Source of the DNA: Lachnospiraceae bacterium UBA3732
GTDB taxonomy: Bacteria; Bacillota; Clostridia; Lachnospirales; Lachnospiraceae
DNA length: 12,608 nt
Direction of reading: 5' to 3'
Assembly: GCA_002372545.1 (NCBI GenBank)
Contig: DFHD01000005.1
Location: forward strand, 1 to 12,608
Below, piece after piece: positions 6,775 through 12,608 of this stretch; position 1 is the stretch's first letter, and each line of letters begins with the position of its first letter. The notes beneath the pieces are model-generated. The model saw nothing but the letters and a program-made list of their open reading frames with translations, was not told the origin of the DNA and ran no database searches. Made by a program: the position numbers and the translations under genes.

Positions 6775-6907
6775 TTTATTCCTTTCTGTGCGATATGCAC
6801 ATATCACAGGCATCATTCATACATGATCCCGCAAGACCTCATGTCACCGCCGCTGTACTTGGCACAGATGAAAGCCTCTATACTTTAAGCCGCGGATCCC
6901 GGCCGGA
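6775..6907 (-). other. smc-ftsY intergenic leader with a hairpin next to the ftsY ribosome site
   Basis: This is the longest gap inside the minus-strand run. The transcript can fold GUGAUAU-GUGC-AUAUCGC (6790-6807; 7 bp with one U-G pair) ending 4 nt before the AAAGGAA of ftsY (6779-6785). A CCGGCCGG palindrome (6899-6906) follows the smc stop codon with no U-run. I find no small ORF beyond 9 codons and no consensus promoter. The hairpin could modulate ftsY translation; this is inference. Confidence 0.4.
6779..6785 (-). promoter_or_regulatory. Ribosome binding site that fixes the ftsY start
   Basis: AAAGGAA on the minus strand, 4 nt from the ATG at 6774. It supports that start over the in-frame ATG 42 nt upstream, whose own upstream sequence has no comparable purine run. 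Confidence 0.7.
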
Positions 6908-9900
6908 TCAGTTGCTGAGACTGTCTTCGATCAGATTGACAGATACCAGCGTGGAAACGCCCTTCTCCTGCATGGTAATTCCGTAAAGCACATCAGCGGC
7001 CTCCATCGTACCCTTTCTGTGTGTGATCACAATAAACTGCGTATTCTTTGTCAGCTTTTTCAGATACTTGGCAAACCGGCCTACGTTGGAATCGTCCAGA
7101 GCCGCTTCAATCTCATCCAGTATACAGAAGGGGGAAGGCTTCAGGCTCTGAATAGCGAACAGCAGTGCTATGGCGGAAAGACTCTTCTCTCCACCGGAAA
7201 GCTGCATCATGTTCTGCAGCTGCTTTCCCGGTGGCTGGGCATTGATGATGACGCCTGTTTCCAGTATGTTTTCCTCATCCACCAGGGTAAGGCTGGCCTT
7301 GCCGCCGCCGAAGAGCTCCTTAAACACCTTGCTGAACATGGTCTGGATCTCGCCGAACTTTTCGGAAAAGGTTTCCTTCATGGTTTCGTCCAGCTCGCGG
7401 ATAATGCTCCTGAGATTATCTCTTGCCTCCATGATGTCATCGTGCTGGCTCTTCAGGAAGGTGTACCGTTCCGATACCTCCTTGTACTCCTCGATGGCAT
7501 TTACGTTCACATCACCCAGCTTCTTCATTTCCTGCTTCTTGGCCGTGATGCTTTTTTTCAGAGATTCCTCCGGGATGGAAGGATCTCTCAGTTCCTTCGC
7601 CTTGCCCGGCGTGATCTCATATTCCTCCCACATATAGGAGGCCAGGTTTTCCTGCTCCTGCTCAAGCCGCTCAAGAGTAAGTCCGATGGTATACTCAGCC
7701 TTTTCCAGACGGTTCATCTCGGAAGATATTTTTTCCCGCTCATCCAGAAAAGCCTTATGGTTCTTCTGCAGCTCTTCCTTATCATTGGTAAAGGAGGCAA
7801 GAACTTCTTCCTTCTTTTTCACACTTTCCGTATTCTTGCGAATGCTCTCTTTATGGGCCAGCATATTTTCCCGGCACTCGCTGATATCCTTTTCCGCTTC
7901 CTTTTTCCGGTTCTCCAGATCTCCCAGAGCCCTGGTCTCAGAAGCGATTTCCTCACGGATACGTTTCTGACTCTCTCTGTTGTAGCCTTCCTGCTGAAGC
8001 GCGGTATTGCGGCCGAGCTCGATCCGGGATACCAGCTTTTCCTGCTCGGAAAGCTCATCCTGCTTTTCGGAAAGCTTTGCTGTCAGCTGATCCGCTCTCT
8101 TCTGGGCGTCCTTCACCAGAAGATCCTTCTCCCTGCCGCTGTCAAAGAGCTCTTTCTTATTTTTATCGATCTCTGTGATCTGCTTTTCCAGCTCGCTTTG
8201 TTCCTTTTCGATCCGCTTATACTCATCCGCGGTGGAAGAAAGCTTTTCGGTGAGATTCCGGATGCTGACGGATACGGATGTTTCCTCGATGGATATCTGA
8301 TGCAAAGCCGTTCCCAACCGTTCCTTTTCTTCACGCAGGCTGTCCCTCTTCATAGTAAGGGATGCCTCTGCCTCCTTGGATTTTCTCAGCTTCTGGCCGG
8401 TCTCCCGGATTTCCTTCTCAATCTCTTCCATCTCCCGTTTTCTTCCCAGAAGGTTGCTCTGGTTGCGGAATGCACCGCCGGTCATTGCGCCGCCGGGGGT
8501 AATGAGATCGCCGTTTTTCGTTACGATACGCAGGCTTCGGTTATATTTCCGGGAAAGGGCAATGGCATCGTCCATTGTCTCGCAGACCACATTCCTGCCG
8601 AGAAGGTGATCGATGATATTCTGATAAGCCGGATCGAACTTCACCAGTCCGGATGCGGTTCCCAATACTCCGGGCTCGCGGAGAACAGCCGGATCCAGCT
8701 CGCCTCTTCCGCGGATATCACTGGCCGGAAGGAATGTTGCCCTGCCGAGCTTCTCGGCACGCAGATACTGGATCAGTTTCTTTGCTTCATCCGAATCCTT
8801 TGTTACGATATTCTGAATACTTCCGCCCAAAGCGGTTTCAATTGCTGTTTCAAAGCCGGGCTCGACCTCGATAATATCCGCAACAACGCCGATGATCTTG
8901 GGGTGAGTCTTTTTCAGCTCCATGATCTTCCGGATGCTGCTGCCGTAGCCCTCATAGCGTTCTGTCAGATTCCGAAGGTTTTCCAGCCTGGAATCCAGCC
9001 GGATCATGGACTGGTTCATCCTCTGGATCTCTGTTTTTTCCCTGCTGAGGCTTTCCGCTGCTGTTCCCAGCTCGTTTTCACACTGTGCGAGCCGTTCTTC
9101 GTTCTTTTTCTTTTTTTCCAGAACCGTGGCCAGCTGGAGCTCAAGCTTTTTCTTTTCCTCTTCCTCCGATTCCGTTTCACTGCGGACCGAAAGATAACGG
9201 CTCCTCAGTTCGGTCTTTCTGAGATCGATGGATTCCAGCATGGCGTCATATCTGGCAATCTTTTCCTTCAGCTGTCCCCCCAGACTCATGGTGTCGATCA
9301 CTTCCGTCTGCGCGGCGCGGATATCCCCGCGAAGCTGCTCGACCTCATCGGAAAGAGTCTGCCTTACTGCATCTGCTTCTTTATATATGCCGTCCTGCCG
9401 GCTCTTTTCCGCAAGAATCTCTTGCAGCTCCTGCTCATATTTTTCCAGAGATGCCTCACGTTCCTCTTTGCGGCTTTCCGCATCGGAAACAGTCAGGCGG
9501 ATATCTTCTATGTTTTTTTCCGCCGCAGCGATCCTGGCCTCCAGAACGCGGATCTCACCTTCTGCCCGTTCATTTTCGAGAAGTCTGCCATTCATAAAAA
9601 CACGGCAGCTTTCTATTTCAGAAGAGATATCCTCCAGCTCCTTCTCCAGCTTCTCATATTCCTCACGCGCTTTGGCATAAGCCTCTTCAGCCTTTTTCTT
9701 TTCTGCTGTTGTTATATCCAGATTATTCTTTTCATGCTCAGCCTTATCCGAAAGACGGGCCAGCTCCACAAGAAATGAATTGATCTCCAGCACACGGAGT
9801 TCATCTCTCAGACTCAGGTATTCTCTTGCCTTTTCCGACTGGATGCGCAGCGGCTCGATCCGTTCTTCAAGACCGGAAAGGATATCGCTCACTCTGTCCA

Positions 9901-10462
9901 GATTGACCTGTTCGGCCTCGAGCTGCTTTTCTGTCAGCTGTTTATTCTTTTTGTACTTGACAATACCTGCCGCCTCATCAAAAAGGGCACGTCTGTCATC
10001 CGGCTTATCCGAAAGGATACGTTCGATCTGACCCTGTCCGATAATGGAATAACCTTCCTTACCGATACCGGTATCAAAAAAGAGCCTTGTGACGTCCTTC
10101 AGCCGGCTGACATTGCCATTGATCAGATATTCGCTCTCACCGGAACGATATACACGCCTGGCAATGGTCACTTCATTATAATCAATGGGAAGGCTGTGAT
10201 CGGAATTATCCAGCGTTATGCCTACATAGGCTGCGCCCTGGGGCTTTCTCTGCTCCGTACCGGAGAAGATCACATCCTCCATCCGGGAGCTTCTGAGCTT
10301 GGATGCGCTCTGCTCACCCAGTACCCAGCGAACCGCATCCGCAATATTACTCTTGCCGGAGCCGTTAGGTCCTACAATACCGGTGATTCCTTCTTCAAAT
10401 ACAAAATTCATGCGGTTGGCAAAGGACTTAAAACCGCTGACCTCAATGTTTTTCAGATACAT
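6908..10462 (-). CDS. smc: Chromosome segregation/condensin ATPase SMC
   Basis: 1184 residues, the full length for bacterial SMC. Order of parts: MYLKNIEVSGFKSFANR start; Walker A GPNGSGKS (31-38); a long coiled coil rich in E, K and L from about 165 to 510; hinge about 515-665 (from HPKIIGVVADIIEV on, with GGAMTGG at its end); a returning coiled coil to about 1010; ABC signature LSGGEKS (1088-1094); Walker B CILDEIEAALDD (1113-1124, with D1116/E1117); and a final THRKGTM (1147-1153). SMC dimers with ScpA and ScpB organise and separate daughter chromosomes; scpAB are not in this window. The gene starts 73 nt after rnc. The ATG at 10460-10462 matches the family start, but the upstream purine run is weak (GAG 9 nt away), so initiation may be modest. 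No frameshift or truncation. Confidence 0.97.
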   Translation of the reverse strand: MYLKNIEVSGFKSFANRMNFVFEEGITGIVGPNGSGKSNIADAVRWVLGEQSASKLRSSRMEDVIFSGTEQRKPQGAAYVGITLDNSDHSLPIDYNEVTIARRVYRSGESEYLINGNVSRLKDVTRLFFDTGIGKEGYSIIGQGQIERILSDKPDDRRALFDEAAGIVKYKKNKQLTEKQLEAEQVNLDRVSDILSGLEERIEPLRIQSEKAREYLSLRDELRVLEINSFLVELARLSDKAEHEKNNLDITTAEKKKAEEAYAKAREEYEKLEKELEDISSEIESCRVFMNGRLLENERAEGEIRVLEARIAAAEKNIEDIRLTVSDAESRKEEREASLEKYEQELQEILAEKSRQDGIYKEADAVRQTLSDEVEQLRGDIRAAQTEVIDTMSLGGQLKEKIARYDAMLESIDLRKTELRSRYLSVRSETESEEEEKKKLELQLATVLEKKKKNEERLAQCENELGTAAESLSREKTEIQRMNQSMIRLDSRLENLRNLTERYEGYGSSIRKIMELKKTHPKIIGVVADIIEVEPGFETAIETALGGSIQNIVTKDSDEAKKLIQYLRAEKLGRATFLPASDIRGRGELDPAVLREPGVLGTASGLVKFDPAYQNIIDHLLGRNVVCETMDDAIALSRKYNRSLRIVTKNGDLITPGGAMTGGAFRNQSNLLGRKREMEEIEKEIRETGQKLRKSKEAEASLTMKRDSLREEKERLGTALHQISIEETSVSVSIRNLTEKLSSTADEYKRIEKEQSELEKQITEIDKNKKELFDSGREKDLLVKDAQKRADQLTAKLSEKQDELSEQEKLVSRIELGRNTALQQEGYNRESQKRIREEIASETRALGDLENRKKEAEKDISECRENMLAHKESIRKNTESVKKKEEVLASFTNDKEELQKNHKAFLDEREKISSEMNRLEKAEYTIGLTLERLEQEQENLASYMWEEYEITPGKAKELRDPSIPEESLKKSITAKKQEMKKLGDVNVNAIEEYKEVSERYTFLKSQHDDIMEARDNLRSIIRELDETMKETFSEKFGEIQTMFSKVFKELFGGGKASLTLVDEENILETGVIINAQPPGKQLQNMMQLSGGEKSLSAIALLFAIQSLKPSPFCILDEIEAALDDSNVGRFAKYLKKLTKNTQFIVITHRKGTMEAADVLYGITMQEKGVSTLVSVNLIEDSLSN

Positions 10463-10520
10463 GACCGTATACTCATTTCATTTTCTTTATTCATAATTCA
10501 GCAAGTGCTTTATAACATCC

Positions 10521-10539
10521 GTAAACGGAATACCGTTAC
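10521..10539 (-). other. Small hairpin overlapping the rnc stop codon
   Basis: In the minus transcript GUAACGG-UAUU-CCGUUUAC folds into an 8-bp stem with one bulged U, and it includes the TAA of rnc (10536-10538). No U-run follows, so it is not a terminator. It sits in the 73-nt rnc-smc gap and might be an RNA-processing or stability element. It is too short to be a normal RNase III substrate on its own. Confidence 0.35.
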
Positions 10540-11231
10540 TTATTATGCAGATATTTCTGCAGGGTTTCATGGGCCGCGATCTGCTCGGCCATCTTTTTGG
10601 AGGAGCCGTATCCCTCTCCTGCCTGCCGGCTGCCCAGCATACATACAACATGATAGGTCCGGTTATGCTCCGGCCCCGTAGCGTCCAGAACGCGGTAGGT
10701 CAGCCGGATCTCCCTGGCCTGGGTATATTCCTGCAGCATGGATTTTGCATCATAGAACAGGGAACGCGCTTCAATATCCTTCATCAGCAGCCTGTTCACA
10801 TAGCTTTCCGCAGGCCGAAGGCCGCCGTCCAGGTAAATCGCTCCAAGCACCGATTCAAACAGATCGCAGAGGATGGAGGACCGGTTCCGCCCTCCGGTCA
10901 GCTCCTCACCATGACTCAGGCTGAGAAACCGGCCAAAGCCCTGTTCACGTGTGATCTGGGAAAGCGTATACTCGCAGACCAGGGATGCACGCATTTTCGT
11001 GAGCTCACCTTCCGTTTTTTCCGGATACCGGACAAACAGCGCCTTGCTGCTGAGATATTCCAGAATTGCGTCTCCCAGAAACTCATATCGTTCGTAGGAT
11101 TCCCGCCCTTCTTTTGAATTTTCATTGGAATAGGATTTGTGTGTAAAGGCGCGGATCAGATGTTTCTTATCTTTAAATGTATATCCGATGGCTTTTTCCG
11201 CCGCCTCAAAATCCATAATATCAGATGTCAT
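10536..11231 (-). CDS. rnc: Ribonuclease III
   Basis: 231 residues from the ATG at 11229-11231. RNase III cuts double-stranded RNA in rRNA maturation and mRNA control. The signature ERYEFLGDAILEYLSSKAL (47-65) gives the metal-binding E50 and D54; DLFESVLGAIYLDGG (123-137) supplies D123 and E126. A double-stranded RNA binding domain fills 162-229 (MLQEYTQAR...GSSKKMAEQIAAHETLQKYL). The frame is open upstream for 34 further codons, but those lie inside plsX and give no family sequence; MTSDIMDFEAAEKAIGYTF is the natural N-terminus. The start overlaps the plsX end by 11 nt (ATGACATCTGA), with AAGGG about 10 nt ahead, so translation is probably coupled to plsX. It is followed by smc as in Bacillus. 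acpP, often found between plsX and rnc, is absent here. Confidence 0.96.
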   Translation of the reverse strand: MTSDIMDFEAAEKAIGYTFKDKKHLIRAFTHKSYSNENSKEGRESYERYEFLGDAILEYLSSKALFVRYPEKTEGELTKMRASLVCEYTLSQITREQGFGRFLSLSHGEELTGGRNRSSILCDLFESVLGAIYLDGGLRPAESYVNRLLMKDIEARSLFYDAKSMLQEYTQAREIRLTYRVLDATGPEHNRTYHVVCMLGSRQAGEGYGSSKKMAEQIAAHETLQKYLHNK

Positions 11232-12237
11232 TTTCTTCGAGCCCTTTTCTGATCTTTTCGCTGACTCCGCTCTGCACATATTGTCTGCACTGTCTGATGG
11301 CAGAACGCACCTCTCCATTCTTTGAATTACCATGGATCTTTACTACAAGGCCCTTGAGGCCAAGAAGCGGAGCTCCGCCCTTGTCCGATGCATCGAAGGC
11401 TGACACTGTGGATTTCAAAGATTTCTTGATCAAAAGGCCGCCCAGCTTTTCCTTCGGCCCCTTCATGCAGGCATTTTTCAGTTCGGAAAGGATCATCTTG
11501 GAAAGCCCCTCGTACAGCTTAATGATCACATTTCCCGTAAAGGCTTCCGCCAGAACAACGTCGGTTTTTCCAAAGGGAATATCTCTGGCTTCAATGCTTC
11601 CGGCAAAATTAATGTTATTGCATTCCCGAAGAAGAGGAAGGGTTGCTTTTACCAGTGCATTTCCCTTTTCATCCTCGGCGCCGATATTTACCAGGCCTAC
11701 TGTGGGATTTTTAACGCCGAAAAGGTTTTCCATATAAATGGAGCCCATGACTGCAAACTGACGGAGCACCTCAGGCTTTGCATCTACATTTGCACCGCAG
11801 TCCAAAAGAAGGGAATGCCCTTCGGATGTGGGAATGGGCATAACGAGCGGCGCTCTTTTAACGCCCTTTGCCCGTCCGACAATAAACTGTCCGCCGGCCA
11901 GAACCGCGCCGGAGCTTCCGGCGGAAATAAGGGCCTTTGCCTGCCCCTCCTTAACAAGTCTCAGGCCGACTGCCAGAGAGGAATCCTTCTTTTTCCGGAT
12001 TGCTTCCACAGGAGGTTCATCACAGCCGATCACCTCCGTGGAAGGAACGATTTCCAGTCTGTCTCTGTCATAATCATCATACTCTGCAACAAGGCCTTCC
12101 AGCTGTTCCTTATTTCCCACAAGAAATAGCTTTACATTCCTGTTCTGCTTCAAACCTTCCATCGCCCCGCGAACAAAATATACGGGGCCATTGTCTCCCC
12201 CGAGGGTATCGATCGCTATCGGTATTCTGTCTGCCAT
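11221..12237 (-). CDS. plsX: Phosphate acyltransferase PlsX
   Basis: 338 residues. PlsX makes acyl-phosphate from acyl-ACP; PlsY then uses it to acylate glycerol-3-phosphate in the first step of phospholipid synthesis. Family marks are IAIDTLGGDNGP (7-18), SAGSSGAVLAGG (105-116), DCGANVDAKPEVLRQFA (146-162) and VGLVNIGAEDEKGN (180-193). It is a peripheral, membrane-associated enzyme with no signal peptide. AGGGGGA at 12244-12250 lies 6 nt before the ATG, and a near-consensus promoter is 37 nt upstream, making plsX the first gene of the long minus-strand run. The usual neighbour rpmF lies upstream but is separated by a terminator. No FapR-type operator of the Bacillus kind is recognisable. Its 3' end overlaps rnc. 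Confidence 0.96.
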   Translation of the reverse strand: MADRIPIAIDTLGGDNGPVYFVRGAMEGLKQNRNVKLFLVGNKEQLEGLVAEYDDYDRDRLEIVPSTEVIGCDEPPVEAIRKKKDSSLAVGLRLVKEGQAKALISAGSSGAVLAGGQFIVGRAKGVKRAPLVMPIPTSEGHSLLLDCGANVDAKPEVLRQFAVMGSIYMENLFGVKNPTVGLVNIGAEDEKGNALVKATLPLLRECNNINFAGSIEARDIPFGKTDVVLAEAFTGNVIIKLYEGLSKMILSELKNACMKGPKEKLGGLLIKKSLKSTVSAFDASDKGGAPLLGLKGLVVKIHGNSKNGEVRSAIRQCRQYVQSGVSEKIRKGLEENDI

Positions 12238-12243
12238 GGTATG

Positions 12244-12250
12244 TCCCCCT
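12244..12250 (-). promoter_or_regulatory. plsX ribosome binding site
   Basis: AGGGGGA on the minus strand, 6 nt before the plsX ATG, in a short leader of about 30 nt. It supports the MADRIPIAIDTLGG start. Confidence 0.65.
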
Positions 12251-12273
12251 GAATGTTTTTGTCAATCTTATCT

Positions 12274-12302
12274 ATTATAAAGCATAGGAGGGGTTTTTGC
12301 AA
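12274..12302 (-). promoter_or_regulatory. Sigma-A type promoter of plsX and the downstream gene run
   Basis: Minus strand: TTGCAA (12297-12302) and TATAAT (12274-12279) with a 17-nt spacer. The -35 differs from TTGACA at two positions; the -10 is perfect. The region just upstream of -35 (12303-12321) is A/T-rich and could act as an UP element. Start of transcription is expected near 12267. Confidence 0.78.
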
Positions 12303-12317
12303 ATAATAAAGATATGC

Positions 12318-12335
12318 TTTTCTCCCTTTTCTCCC
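12318..12335. repeat. 9-bp perfect tandem duplication between terminator and promoter
   Basis: TTTTCTCCC occurs twice back to back (12318-12326, 12327-12335), with a decayed third copy after it. On the minus strand it is a purine run GGGAGAAAA x2, upstream of the plsX -35. It may be slippage or a spacer without function. Confidence 0.45.
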
Positions 12336-12346
12336 TTTGCCTCCGC

Positions 12347-12378
12347 GCAAAAAAAGCAGGGGCTGCCTGCTTCTTTGC
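12347..12378 (-). terminator. Rho-independent terminator of rpmF
   Basis: On the minus strand AAGCAGG-CAGCC-CCTGCTT gives a 7-bp stem with a 5-nt loop (12354-12372), directly followed by a T-run (seven T in total from 12355 down to 12349). The stem can extend outward through a G-U pair and A-U pairs to a closing GC/GC with one bulge. It ends the rpmF transcript before the plsX promoter. Confidence 0.82.
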
Positions 12379-12409
12379 TTCGTTAAGATAACGAGTGTAT
12401 TGAATGTAC

Positions 12410-12457
12410 GGATCAGTTAACAAATCAGCTAACGAATCAGCTTACAGATTCGCTAGG
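12410..12457. repeat. Degenerate 12-bp tandem repeat behind rpmF
   Basis: Plus-strand units: GGATCAGTTAAC (12410-12421), AAATCAGCTAAC (12422-12433), GAATCAGCTTAC (12434-12445) and a decayed AGATTCGCTAGG (12446-12457). GATCAGTTAAC recurs at 12468-12478 across the rpmF stop codon. On the minus strand each good unit reads GTW-ARC-TGA-TYN in the same frame as the end of rpmF, so the last codons and stop of rpmF appear repeated downstream. Confidence 0.7.
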
Positions 12458-12469
12458 GCTTGGATATGA

Positions 12470-12608
12470 TCAGTTAACGGAGATGACCTGCTTCTGGTTG
12501 TAGGAACCGCAGTTCTTGCATACCATATGAGGAGCCATCAGTTCGCCGCACTTGGAGCATTTTACGAGATTCGGAACAGACATCTTCCAGTTTGCTCTTC
12601 TCTTATCT
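12470..12608 (-). CDS. rpmF: 50S ribosomal protein L32, C-terminal part (5' end outside window)
   Basis: 45 codons plus TGA are visible; the start lies beyond the right edge. The protein shows DKRRANWKM followed by a C-x2-C...C-x2-C zinc ribbon (CSKC at visible residues 17-20 and CKNC at 30-33), the zinc-binding form of L32. The length is as expected: only about 15 N-terminal residues of a roughly 60-residue protein are missing. L32 is part of the large ribosomal subunit. It ends in ISVN, and a tandem repeat and a terminator follow. rpmF next to plsX is a widely conserved order, but here the two look like separate transcription units. Confidence 0.95.
   Translation of the reverse strand, partial: DKRRANWKMSVPNLVKCSKCGELMAPHMVCKNCGSYNQKQVISVN

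Noticed and set aside
6775..6816. N-terminal extension of FtsY by 14 residues
   Set aside because: MGFFQRLKEGLSKTR is the standard FtsY start and has a Shine-Dalgarno directly before it.
7019..9778. A 919-codon open frame on the plus strand opposite smc
   Set aside because: It is an exact shadow of the SMC gene caused by its codon use in the coiled coils. The translation is a low-complexity L/F-rich mirror with no family motif.
11232..11333. N-terminal extension of RNase III by 34 residues
   Set aside because: The extra codons lie inside plsX and show no RNase III similarity. The ATG at 11229-11231 gives the normal N-terminus.
12260..12265. Perfect TTGACA on the minus strand in the plsX leader as an alternative -35
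   Set aside because: The -10 position 17 nt downstream reads ATACCA and overlaps the plsX start codon, so a start there would skip the ribosome site. The TTGCAA/TATAAT pair fits better.
1..12608. Very frequent GATC sites across the window
   Set aside because: They mostly come from common codon pairs (GAT-C.., ATC after G) in the minus-strand genes. I cannot count them against a proper background, so no restriction or methylation claim is made.

Overview
The window reads as a low-to-mid-GC Firmicute chromosome, most like Clostridia and probably Lachnospiraceae. This is judged from gene order (rpmF, plsX, rnc, smc, ftsY), the zinc-ribbon L32, the UPF0210/ACT pair and strong AGGAGG ribosome sites. 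I see no plasmid, phage, IS, CRISPR, tRNA or rRNA signal. Genus cannot be fixed from sequence alone.

Layout. Nearly everything lies on the minus strand and is read from right to left. At the right edge is the 3' part of rpmF (L32). It is followed by a small 12-nt tandem repeat and a Rho-independent terminator. A clear sigma-A type promoter then starts a compact run: plsX (phospholipid synthesis), rnc (RNase III), smc (chromosome condensation), ftsY (SRP receptor), ilvA (threonine ammonia-lyase with an ACT domain), a WalJ/YycJ-type metallo-hydrolase, a free-standing ACT-domain protein and a UPF0210 (DUF711) protein. Gaps are short (between an 11-nt overlap and 133 nt) and no strong internal terminator is visible, so these eight genes look like one operon or a few overlapping transcripts.

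At about 2.05 kb this run meets a convergent plus-strand gene for a membrane acyltransferase (Acyl_transf_3 family). The two stop codons are 5 nt apart. The acyltransferase has its own near-consensus promoter with an extended -10. Divergent from it, running off the left edge, is the N-terminal 280 residues of an RNase E/G family protein.

Functionally the window is mostly housekeeping: translation, RNA processing, chromosome organisation, membrane protein targeting and lipid synthesis, plus a downstream block with two ACT (amino-acid-sensing) modules. The least understood part is the ACT/UPF0210 pair beside the threonine deaminase. Other points worth a second look are the missing acpP between plsX and rnc, the in-frame repeated stop-codon unit behind rpmF, and the terminator-free convergent junction. 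I found no clear evidence of a wholly new system.
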